DNA of 64,000 bases from Azolla caroliniana (lineage: Eukaryota > Polypodiophyta). Below, one piece after another: positions 1 through 11,499 of this stretch. Under the pieces are notes generated by a model. It worked only from the letters and a program-made list of their open reading frames with translations, ran no database searches and was not told the origin of the DNA. The stretch spans positions 19,282,001 to 19,346,000 of the forward strand of contig JBHGNT010000005.1 of NCBI GenBank assembly GCA_043228905.1, given 5' to 3'. A program made the translations under genes and the position numbers. Each line of letters starts with the position of its first letter. Position 1 is the first letter of the stretch.

Positions 1-3000
1 ACAATGGATCATGCTTAAAAACCATCCTATCACAATTTTCCATTTTTACGTTAAGTATATTCTCTTTCTTGCAAATAGCCTTTGATCTTTATCAGCCACG
101 TTTGTCATCATTCATTCACATTTCTGAGGCAAAGTGATAAGATCACTTAGTCTTTTAAGTATTATTAATTCAACTTTCAGTGCATCAAACCCTTCCACTC
201 TTATTATCCTACCTTGACTCATTTGCCTTTATTCCCAACTTGTGAATGTCATCTACCATGAGTTTAGGGACCCATTCATTTACTTTGCACAACACAATTG
301 TTGTCGTGCACCCTTCCTATGTTATGATCCTAACCTTGTTCAAATGCTTGTTTTGATCCCTTTATACCCAACTATGAACATTATGTAGCATAAGTTTATG
401 GAAATATTTGTATACTTGTGTAACATAATTGGTGTTGGACTTATTAAAAAATCATCCCTACATAACAATGCACTTTGAAGTACGATATGTTCTATTTCAT
501 TATGAGCATCTCATTGAAGTTTTACTCACTATGAAGATTATGGTGGAATTGGACACATTAATATTAACATAAAATTCTAGACCCTTTTGAACATGATACT
601 ATTTGGACAATCCATTTGATTCAACCATGTATAACCTTGAACTTGTAGAAATAACCCAAATTTCATGCAATGAATATTATGTTTTGTATTTTCATGGCGA
701 AAACTATGAGCTAAAACAAATCACTTAATGTTCACAAGAGATCCCTAAGTTGTAGTGTGTGCGAATACTTTAGTTGGACATGTGTCAGAATTTCATTACA
801 GACACTTCATCAAGGTATATGAGGTATCGTTGTTTTCGAGTTGATAATTATTATGGGTGGACAATGTTAAACACGCATGATAATAACTTTAATACTCAAA
901 GAGAAGTCATGCACGTGAAACAATAGACAGTTGAGTAACCCATGAGTGGAAGCGATTATTCTATGGAAGTTCATGTGCCCATAGGTTAAATTGAAATGTT
1001 CGATGTGTAGCAACATTTTCTACATTATTATAAAACAATTGATTATTGACTAATATTCAATTATTATGTCTACAAGTTCGATCACATGCAATCACATTTT
1101 ATATATGTATAGTGTGTGAACTCTAGAAGCAATGGTTATTGACTAGATCCATTATACTCTCTCCTCGAAATGATGATAATATTTTACGAGGGAGTTCACA
1201 TTCATGTTATCATTTTTGCTATATGTTTGTCTATATATATAGTGTATTTAGTTTTATATATAATTTATATCCTATCATGATGTAGGCATTTTGCTTTGTA
1301 AGATATAATTATTTTTATATTATTCCTTAAGTGAATGGATTTGGTGAAGGAATTTCTGACATGTCAAGGAATCTATGGTATAATCTTCCACGAATTACTG
1401 ATATGGTACATGAGACATAGACCTTTAAACCCACTTTTTCGTTTGTTTTAAAATAGAATAGAATATAATTTTTATGGTTCACGAGGTGACCAATTTTGAC
1501 TTAAGGTACCAAATAGCATGTCAAATTGTATGTGACTCCTTCCTAAGAACACACGTTACTACTCTAGTAAAAGCTTTGCGTGTGAAAATAACACACACAC
1601 ACACACGTACTCATTGTTGACCTTTCTTGGCAGAGATTTGAGTACGTCACTTAACTTATCATGTCCATCTAATAAGATCACATGTTGACAATTAGGCTAA
1701 AAATTCATTAAGAACCAGGTTTTCATGATTTGTAGAGCTCAAATGTCGTATGTTGTTTTGTCTTGAATTGCATCACTAGTTCTCAACTCATTGGAAAATG
1801 AATGGTTAAGACCCATGAAATGAATGTATTCAAAGATAACTTGGCACTCTGAACAAATGCTAATTTACAATGAGAATACCCATACCCTTTTGATGTACAT
1901 GAATTTTATAGGCAACATCAAATTCGTACTCTTGTAGCCATTAGTTTACTCATTATACACTAATTTATTAATGATGATGTGAAGATTAATAATATTTAAT
2001 AAGAGACTTGCCGAATATATTTGGAAACATTTGACACTTCCCTTTCTTTTTGAGATTGGAAGCTAGTCATACATTGGTAGTTTGTGCCATTGACAACCAA
2101 AGGGAGGACACCTTGTCCTTGATTACGTACGCATTCATCCACGGGGATGGAGAATTAATCCCCTTTCCAAACATTGGCCTCTTTTTAAGTAGGCATACAT
2201 CTTCTTGGGGCAAAAATAATAAGTGTTTGCTCAATTCGAGGTACGTTAAGCTCACGATGCATCGTCTAGATTACAATTATCATATACATTATTCAACATT
2301 GCAAGCTTAGGTACAATTTGGATTTCTATTCAACATACTTTCTTTGCAACAACTTGACCATCAGATTAATATGTGATAGATGTTGTTCAGACTCAGGACA
2401 TGCAATCCTAATTAGATAGGACATCATGTAAGTCCAACAATGTACGTTCATAGAACTATAAGATAGACAAGTAAGGATATAATATGTAGATAATAATAAA
2501 AAAATCGGATAATTAATACTTGACCTAAAAATGATTTATAATCACTTAAGGTAAGATTTCAATTAGTGTAACGTCATTTTGTACTAGGGAAATTTAGCAC
2601 TATATTAGGGGTGGTGGTTTTAGTTGTTAAATTACAAACGCTAAGCACTATCTTAGTCCATGAATTTCAACATTGCTATCTCATTTATTAAAATTTACTC
2701 ATCAACGTTCCCTTATAGTGGGTGTTATTTAACATTGTGTGAGTGTTTAAGTGTGCCTGAACATTGGATCATTTTTCATCACAACCCACTTCATCAACCC
2801 TTGATATTGATGTCAAACACTACATTATGTCATACAATTTCTGAGTTGTGGTAAAATTATCTAAATGGTTTAGCTGTGCTTTTGACATCTTCGTTGATCA
2901 TTATACAAAAAAAAACCATATCACATTTCTGAGGTTTAAAAGTAGTTACAACTTACCCATGTGTCTGTCAAAGAAACAATTCCTCACAAAATCGAAGATG

Positions 3001-4560
3001 AGATTCCCATTCTATGTGCAATAGACAACACCAACAATGTGTATATCATGTAGTGTGCCATGAAAACAACACATTCACCATCAACGATCAACTTATGATA
3101 AGCATTACTATACACTAGTATCAACTTCACGACAAAGGCAATCTTTTTGTGGTTCATTTGCCACCAATTCTGTATGAGGGCAAAGCAAATAATGATTATC
3201 AAATATGAATTTACTGAGGTTTATCAAAGGTTTACATGGCCCTAAAGGGCACGATATGCTATGTGGCACTGAAATAGCATTTTGGAAGGAAAGCTTCATC
3301 ACATGATTGAATTTGGACTTCAAAAAGTTGTGACGATTTCGGAGTACCTATGTCACTTATGAATTACTACATTTCTTGCATTCTATGGGTTGCCAATTCA
3401 CCAATCTCAACTTCATAGCAAGGAGAGCAACAAGTGTGAAACCACAACATATTTGGAACTTTTAAACAATTGAGCACTATGGACAACATGCCACCTTATC
3501 AATGGTATATACCTTGTACTCCAATTTTATGATGGGAGGTGGTCTTACCAACTTCGGAAGATCATATACATGATTGCTCGAAGATTTGTTCGAAATTAAA
3601 GGGTTACCATCTACCATTGTAAGATAGGGATACCTTCTTGTAGCTTCAGGTTCATTGTTGTCATACTTCACAATTTAACATGGCATGCGAGATTGCACCT
3701 AACCTAACAAGAAAGTGAGGCATGCTATTCTGACATCCTTGCACCAAAACCTATATGGACAAATGTTAGCTAATAAACAACCTTACATGCTGATATGCCT
3801 TCTGCATATCCAATCATATCTTTGGCATATTTCGTGTTTTGGTGGTACCTTTGGCATAATTTACATTCAAAGATAACATCTTTCAAACTCAATTTTGGTA
3901 TTACTTTGACAAAAAATCTTGCACAATCGATTAAGGATATTACTCTCCATTGACAATAGGACATGTGAACATAGGAGACAAAATTACATGAAATATGCAT
4001 CTTACAAGAACACCACCTCTTTTTAAACAATAATATTGTTATCCATTTAGCCATCAATCGGAACACAAATATCTTTACAAATCTGAGTGGTAACTTAGGT
4101 AGTTATTGCAAAGTTCTAATTTTTAAATTGAAGGTATGTCATAAATTAATGGTTTCTATTAACAGATGGAAGAGATATGAACCTTTTTATGGTCAACCCC
4201 AAGTTTTTTGAAAGGTGTCACCAAGAATGAATACCATATCTTGATGCAATATGAACCTATCATGGATCTATCAAGCAAAAATGAAGATAACAGGTCATTA
4301 CGGTTACTATGTGTGAAACTATTTGCTCAAATGACTCCTAAAGAACTTTTGCATATGTGAATGCTCACCATTGACTTTATCTCCATGTCTATGTATATAT
4401 ATATATATATTAATGGCTACCCACTTGATCTCCGGGAAAACACCATCAAACCCATGAAAAGCCTCGAGAAGATGGACAGGTGTTCAACAAACCTTGAAAA
4501 AATATTACATGACTTGATAAACTAATCTTCGAAAGTCCATTCTTGAAGAAAGTAACAAAA
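1..4560. other. AT-rich intergenic sequence, no gene recognised
   Basis: I see no coding region here. All open frames are shorter than about 100 codons, have no recognisable motif and show no splice-linked partners. A short AC dinucleotide run lies near 1590-1605 and a TA run near 4397-4411. The stretch is probably decayed repeat DNA, but I could not assign a family. Confidence 0.6.
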
Positions 4561-4564
4561 TTTC

Positions 4565-4870
4565 AAATTGAATACAAAGCAATGCAGGCAAGTATTGTCA
4601 AGATTGAAGAGGTGAAATGTTAACTCCAAATTCAAGAACATCAAAGCCGAGTTCAGAAAAGGGTGGGAAAAAGTAGTTGAAGAGGTAAGGGTAGAATTCA
4701 CTTTAGACAAAGAAGTTAAAACAATCTAGACAATATCAATGTTGACTTAAAGAAAGGTCAGGCTAAAGTAGTTAAAAGAGAAGTAAAAATACAAATTCAA
4801 GCAAAAAAGTCAAGATGGGTGGAACTAGCCAAAGAACAAAAACAATTACAAGGAATTAAACGAGTGTAGA
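4565..4870 (+). repeat. Relic of a Lys/Glu-rich coiled-coil coding repeat (copy A)
   Basis: Read on the plus strand this stretch encodes charged peptide pieces such as KGWEKVVEEV and EFTLDKEV, broken by stops. The reverse complement of 10250-10560 is clearly similar over about 300 bases, with pieces such as KKGWTKV and ELALDKEVE. The pair is an old dispersed repeat that once encoded a charged, probably coiled-coil protein. Plant LTR elements often carry such ORFs, but I cannot name this one. Confidence 0.5.
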
Positions 4871-6514
4871 GTATAGTTGAAAAAGAGTTGTTGACGCATG
4901 CAAGACAACTCAACATGCAACGAGAATCCGTAAGTCACTAAAGGCCAACCACCCCCAACCAAAAATAAGGACAACATACACCAAGCTCAAGGATAGAAAG
5001 TAAGAAGCAACTCCATTCACTAAACCTTAGGTGGGAAAAGACACCCTAAAGCTAGAGCATTCAATATGATTTCCAAATGAAGTAGGAAGCATTTAATATA
5101 TCCCACTTTAGGTTTTCAGATAGATATATATGAAAGTTTAAGGATTGTAAGGGTACATTCACACCTGTACGTGACTAAATGGCAGGATGGCCGTTTATTC
5201 CCAACAATGTGCCTTGAGAGGAGAAGGATCAACTAATTGCAAGTATGTGCAAAGCTAAAACGCATATATCTATCCAATTCCTATCATTTGTTGGCAATGA
5301 GCAAACCACTCTTTCTGGAAGACCCTTCATAAAAAGATTTTGAAATGCGCAGAATCCGAATCAATCAGACAAACAACCACCGTCCACAAACAGTGACAAG
5401 ATCTTATGGGCAAGCTGACATGAAGTAATAGCCAATACGACATGAAATAAATAATAGCAACCGAATACACAATACTTTTACCTGGAAACCCCAAATCAAA
5501 AAAACCACAGGACCCTTAGGGTACTAGAACTTCCACTATAACTCAGTTTACAAGTGGGTACAACATCCCTAGATATCACTAGAGAAATACACAAGCATTA
5601 AGGCAGCAACCTTGGCAACAATCTTCATCCAACAAGATGGAACAACAAGAAGAACAAGAGACAAAGATCAGTAGAACCAGACATGAAACCACTATGTAAG
5701 CGTTGGATGTGAGTTTCTTGATGGCAAGAACAACCCCTCTAAATTTCAGCCCAATCGAAATTCATATGGCCGTCAATCCGGGCACATCAAATGCAAGTGC
5801 CACAACACCTACTGGATTTCTATACCACTTCTTTCCTTCTCTTTTTGTTCTCACTTTTGCAGCCTCTCTCTTCACCCTAGAAATCCACTTTTCTTCCTCA
5901 AGGGTCTTCCTAGATAAGACTTCCTTTAAGTGGGGCATCATTTCGGCCTACCAAATGGTAACTAATCAAGCCCCGATTATCATTAGGACTTCTTTTGTCG
6001 TGAGGAAGGAAAACACAACAAATTTGCAGGATTATCATATGTATGCAATTTGACAAGCTCAATGCTCTGGCTGTCAAGTACATCTTTGATGAACTAAGAA
6101 AACCACTCATGATGAGAGGAGATGTGAAAAGAAATGTTGGAAATAGAGGGCCATTGTGCCTTTCATTATGTACCTTTCTAAAAACCTAATGTGGTATACA
6201 TATATCAAGTGCTCATTTCAAATTAGTATCAAAGTGAAGTTTAAGGTGTGGGGTTGTAGAGTCCCTGCAGTCCCAGGTCATGTTTTCAGGCAGGAGAGAG
6301 ATTAACACTCTTCAGTTCACTATAGGTCAATGCAGGTAGGAAACAAACTGGCTGTTGAGTTGATCAAATTTTGACCATGCAAAGGATACAATTATAGGCA
6401 AAGGATATGAGTTGGCGGCAGTTCACGGGAAGATTTTTCACATTTTCTTCGCAAAATGTTTTCAGGTTCTCTGCAAGCAAGTCCTTCACACATGGAGGGG
6501 AGTTTGCTGCCATA
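4871..6514. other. Intergenic sequence, no gene recognised
   Basis: The largest open frame here (116 codons, plus strand, from 5703) has no family signature and ends without a supported partner exon. I see nothing else that can be supported. Confidence 0.5.
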
Positions 6515-8402
6515 AACATATTTCAGAATTGTGGGCAGATTCGTGCCTAAACTTTGGGGGTTTGTCTAGATTTAATGCAAGCAAAACATTACAATCACAT
6601 TTTACCAGAAATTTGGAACATTTTGCCTTCAACACTTGGAATCTTTCATGTACATGAAAAATTTGCGCTAAAATAGACACAATTTCTTAACATTGATGCA
6701 CATTGAACCCCGTGCAAATTGGGGTTTTTGTTGTTTAGGAAAAATTGTGCACCAATTGATCATCTTATTTGTTGGAGGGTGGCAACTCCAAACCTGACCT
6801 GCACTTTCTTTCATCTTTTATTATCTCTCTTCTACATTCTCTCTCTAGAATCTACAACTCTTTAAATACATTCTCTCTCTAAAATCTACAACGGTTTAAA
6901 TGCCTTCTCTCTCTTCCACTTTTCCAAGATAATCCATCTTATTCCTAGTTTATTGTACCTGTTTGGTAGTACAAGAGCCACTTAACTACCAAACAACCAT
7001 TTCACCCATGTTCCCCAATATTGTATAAATAGGCTATACCAGCCTCTTTTGTAAAGACTTTAGCTTTTGCTGCTACTTGCAAAGAAGCTCTACTCTTTGG
7101 TTGTGTCTCTAGTCTTTGCAACCATTTTTGCTATTGTTGTCTAACAGCCTTCTCAAAGCTTGGTTGTGTCTATTTTTTTGTTCTAACAATTGTTCTGTTG
7201 CTGCTATTAGCAACTTTTCTCACATTATTTACATGCAAATTTAACTTCATGAAATTTGGACACCCAACACTTGGAAACATTTGGCATTTTTGCTGGAATT
7301 GCTTTATTTTGGTACAACTGGTCTATTCTATACATGTCAAAGATAGTGCCGATGTATGGTTGATGTTTTGAGCACAAATATTTTGAGGGTTTTATTACAA
7401 TGTGGCACAACAAAAACTGGAGATGGAATTTGGGACTTCTCACGTAAAGTGATGTATTTGTCCTTGGAACAACTACAATCATTTGAGTGTTGTAGCACAA
7501 AATTTTAGGCTTCTGAATTTTGATTTGCAAATCTGATTTTTTTTCTATTATATGACAGTTTATTGATAGTTTATACTTGTAATAATTTAGGCCTACTTTT
7601 ACTAAAAAATTTGGTCTTCTTTTGGTCAAAAAATTCTAGCTAGTAACAATGACAACAGCTTTCTTATGCAGATCAAGAAGCTTGAGCATGCATATAATTT
7701 CTCAATGTTGCATAAGATTTTAGGCTGCTGAAATTTGATTTGCAAATCTGAAATTTTCTTTTATGTGAAAATTTATTGATAGTTGGCACTTGTTTATACC
7801 TGTACAACCTAGGCCTATTTTTGCTGATTATTTTGGTGATCTTTTTTGGGTGAAATTTTTTTGTTGGCAATAGTGCTACAATATCTTGTTGTAGAAGCAA
7901 GCAAAGCCAATGAAGGTCAACGGGGTAAAGCCTATAGATATGAACAAGATTACGAATGAGTTTGGATGCTCGACCATTGAGCTATTAGTCTTTGATGTCG
8001 TGTTATTTAATACTAAAGGTTTGGAATTTGTTCATGCTATTTGGACTAGACTACACGAATTGTATGCCTAGAAGATTGCATTTAAAAAAGTTTATTGGTT
8101 CAAAAAGCTCATAGATTTGTGCATGAAAGAGGGCACAATCATGTCAACTCACTTGAGTGAGTTTAACTCTATTTTTAACAAGTTGATTACCTTAAAATCA
8201 TCATTGATTATGAGTTTACACCTACATTTCTACTTGGAACTTTGCTAGAGAGTTGAGATATTTTCAAAACTTCCATGAGCAATTCAAATGTGATGCTTTT
8301 GTATGATTTTATAAAGAGCTTTCTACACTATATCAATTGGAAGATCAATGCATCTAATAGGTCCGTTGGTGCTTTGCACACTAGGATTACATCACAACAA
8401 TA
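6515..8402 (+). mobile_element. Degenerate Copia-type retroelement fragment (left copy: leader plus gag)
   Basis: At about 7930-8400 the plus strand reads as broken Copia gag of the UBN2 type: a stretch like AIWTRLHELY, then KKVYWFKKLIDLCMKEG and THLSEFNSIFNKL, with stop codons between pieces. Upstream, 6515-7900 is non-coding leader or LTR-like sequence. The whole block recurs in opposite orientation at 8403-9690 at a visibly diverged level, so the two copies form a large imperfect inverted repeat. The block at 7490-7650 also resembles 7730-7880 in direct orientation. A later solo LTR interrupts the block at 6770-7224. Confidence 0.7.
6770..7224 (+). repeat. Solo LTR with perfect 5-bp target-site duplication
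   Basis: The element begins TGTTGGAGGG and ends TTTTCTCACA, so it has TG...CA termini. It is flanked on both sides by TTATT (6765-6769 and 7225-7229) and has a TATA-like GTATAAATAGG near 7023. The homologous inverted copy around 9390-9450 runs straight across this point and acts as a natural empty site. This marks 6770-7224 as a 455-bp insertion. The plus strand is assigned from the TATA orientation. Confidence 0.8.
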
Positions 8403-9690
8403 AGCCATCTTGAATACAAAAGAGAAAATTTCATCAACATCAACAATACGTTCTTGCTTGTATCCCTTCGTAACCAATCTTGCTTTGTACTTTGGCGAGG
8501 ATCTAGAAGTGAACTCCATCTTGCTATCAGATTTGCCTCTTTGTTGTGTCTTGTCCCTAATATGCAACACAGTAGAGCACTTACTGGATGCCTTTTTGCC
8601 AATTCATCTCTTGTATGAGTAGAGAACTCTCTACAAAAAGCATCACAGTTGAATTGCTCACAATAGTCCTAAAGGTATCCCAACTCTCTCGCAAAGTGCA
8701 AAGCAGAAATATGGCCTTAAACTCATCATCATTTTACGAATGTCAAGGTAACCAATTGGCTAAAAATAGAATTAAACTCATTCAAGTGAGTTAACATGAG
8801 TGTGCCTTCTCTCATGCACAAATCCATAAGCTTTTCAACCAATAAACTTTCCTAGTTGCACTCTTTTGGCATTCAATTCCTGTAGTGTGGTTCAAATAGC
8901 ACAAACATTGTCCAAATCTTTAATGTTAAAATGCAAGGCATCAGAGACTAATAGTTCAATGGTTGAGAATGCAAACTCATCAAATCCTAGTCATCATGTT
9001 CCATATCTGTAGTCTTTTCCACTTTAACCTTGATCACCTTTGCCACACTGCGAAATCACGTACAACTCAAGTGTCTTGATGTGTATGAGAAGGTTCCTAT
9101 CACTATTGCAAATTAGGATTTTTAGCCCAAACAAAAATGACCAAAAAAATTAGCAAATGCATGCCTTAATTGATGCAAGTACAAACAAATACGAACCACC
9201 TAAATTATTATAGTTGTTCCAAGGACAAACACATCATGTTACATGAGACATCCTAATTTTCAATGACTATTTTTGTTGTATTGTACATACATTCATAGGC
9301 ATAAAAATTGACGCACACGAAAAAAACCCAAAATATTTGTGCTAAAAGCATCAACCATACATCTACAAGTCTCTCACATGCATAGAATAGAACAATTTTG
9401 CCAACATTGCATGAAATTAAACTCGCATGGACATAAAATGATTAGTGCACAAATTTTGCATAAACAGCAAAGGCCCCAATTTGCATAAGGTTCATGAAAT
9501 TGGGTTAATTTCAGCCCAATTTTGCATGTACATGAAATACTCCAAATATCGGAGCCAAAAGGTCACAAAGTTCTGCAACGAGTCAAATGTCACTATTTTG
9601 TCTTGCTCGCATCAACTCCAAACAAAGCCCCAAATTTTAGACACATTCCCTCCAATGGTATCCAAATATGCAACAGTAAACCAAAACAAT
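8403..9690 (-). mobile_element. Degenerate Copia-type fragment (right copy: leader, gag, RT scrap)
   Basis: On the minus strand, 9690-9000 matches the leader of the left copy and about 9000-8600 matches its gag. The frame then passes from a nucleocapsid-like KTQQRGKSDSK stretch directly into YKARLVTKGYKQ and VDEIFSFVFK (8500-8410), the N-terminal core of Copia reverse transcriptase. Protease and integrase are therefore missing, consistent with an internal deletion that fused gag to RT. The copy abuts the left copy tail to tail at about 8402. Confidence 0.7.
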
Positions 9691-11499
9691 CAAGGAACCA
9701 ATAGAGACAAAGAAATTGAATCACCGTAGAGTGTCCTATAAAAGAGCATTATGCCATACTCAAATCTAGGAAAAGAATTCCTCATTGGAGACCAATGTCA
9801 TGACACAAAATGGAAAGCGTTATGCTTATGACTCAGAAGACCTAGAGATGATTCATTTGATATCTTTGGCAGACTCAAGAACATGTAAGTCCTTAATTGG
9901 CTCAAGATTAGACCTCTTCTAATCCTTTTTCAATGTGTCAAAAGTGTCCCATCATAATTCCAAACTGCGAGTGTAGCTCAATTTAAATATTGTTGTTTCA
10001 TAAGCTACAAATCTTTATTCCATGGCCTTGCCATCAATAATTACGCAATGATCCCAACAAACAGTCTTCCTTACATGATTGTATGGCCCATGCTATACAT
10101 TGTTTTCTATGATCGATTTGCATATTCATTAGATCATCATCAAAAACTACAACACAAGTGTTCAAGCTTTGGTGGTGCCATGGTACAAAGTGTCCTTCCT
10201 TATTGGTCAAGGGTGCCATTTGATGATTCATCTTGCTTGCCATGTCCACTCTCCTTCAATTGTAATTTATCAATTCCTTCCCATTGTATCTTTTTCGTAG
10301 CTATCTCCACCCATCTAGACTCCTCAACTTTGATTTCCACTTTTACACTTCTTTGACTATTTCAACCCAACCTTTCTTTAGTTCAGCTTTGATGTTGTAT
10401 AGGATGTTGATTTCAACTTCTTTGTCTAGGGCAAGTTCAATCTTTACCTACTCTTTAAAAACTTTTGTCCACCCTTTTTTTAACATCACTTTGATATCCT
10501 CAAGTTGAAGGTTAGCTTTAACCCTATTCTTCCTCAAAAATTCACCTTCATTGCTTAGTATTCAGCTTATCTCCTATGCATTAAATCCATAATTAATTTT
10601 AATTTCTATATCTCTGCCTTTGGATATTTCAGAAAACTAAAGATTCAATTGTATTGTCATACATTATACTAAGGATTTAGTTTGTCAGACTAAGGTCAAA
10701 GCTAAAGCCAAAATTTTAAATCGAGAAACTCTCCAATTTCGAGAGTATTGTAGAAATTAATAAAAGATTATAGTAAATTTTCTGGCTAAAATGGATTGCG
10801 TCCAAATCCTAGCGAAACCATTGAAATCTTCAATTTCCCCTTAATTAGGTTTGGTACTTCATCAAACCTCTAGAGGATGGAATTTATAAAATCCTCAAAT
10901 GATGTGAATCTTTGACAAGCCAAATGTTCATGTAATTGAAAAGTACATCTTTTTGGGAGGTAAATCCAAGCCACTATACGGTATTCCCATAATCCTTGTC
11001 AAATGAGTCAATGATATGTAATTCACATCGCATTGTGATGTCATCATTTCTTCATCACAGATGATCATGTAGAGACTCTTGCATTACCTCATAGTAGATG
11101 CAAATATCATATGCCGCTTAACCACCTTGTGAGTATAAAGATCCAAGTGACAGTGCCACGCGCTTTAATGATGTGGAGACTTAAGTCAAATTACCACGTA
11201 CCCCATCCCTGGGAGACCTATGTGGAACTTCTACACATCAATCCATCCAACCTCCTCATGTGTATGCATATAGAGTATCCTAATCATCCCACTATTTGTG
11301 CTATGAGTATACACATAACCTTTAACTAAAAGAGTCTATCATATTAAAGATAGGCCGGTAGCTCATGGATGGCCTCATGTTCGATCTAGGCTGTTAGCTT
11401 GTGGACAACCTGATCAGCCACAAATTCAAGAGCCATGGTATAGACACATACCAAGGGTGTATTGGTATAAATTGGCTAGCTGCAGTACAATACACCTCC
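9691..11499. other. Intergenic sequence with one dispersed-repeat relic
   Basis: The only recognisable content is the minus-strand coiled-coil relic at 10250-10560, listed separately. The rest has short open frames without motifs. Confidence 0.5.
10250..10560 (-). repeat. Relic of a Lys/Glu-rich coiled-coil coding repeat (copy B)
   Basis: The minus strand encodes fragments such as KKGWTKVFKE, ELALDKEVE and AELKKGWVEIVKEV, interrupted by stops. It aligns with 4565-4870 on the plus strand, including the order of the charged blocks. No protein family is assigned. Confidence 0.5.

Noticed and set aside
5703-6053. 116-codon plus-strand frame
   Set aside because: No family signature, no splice partner, and it lies in decayed intergenic DNA.
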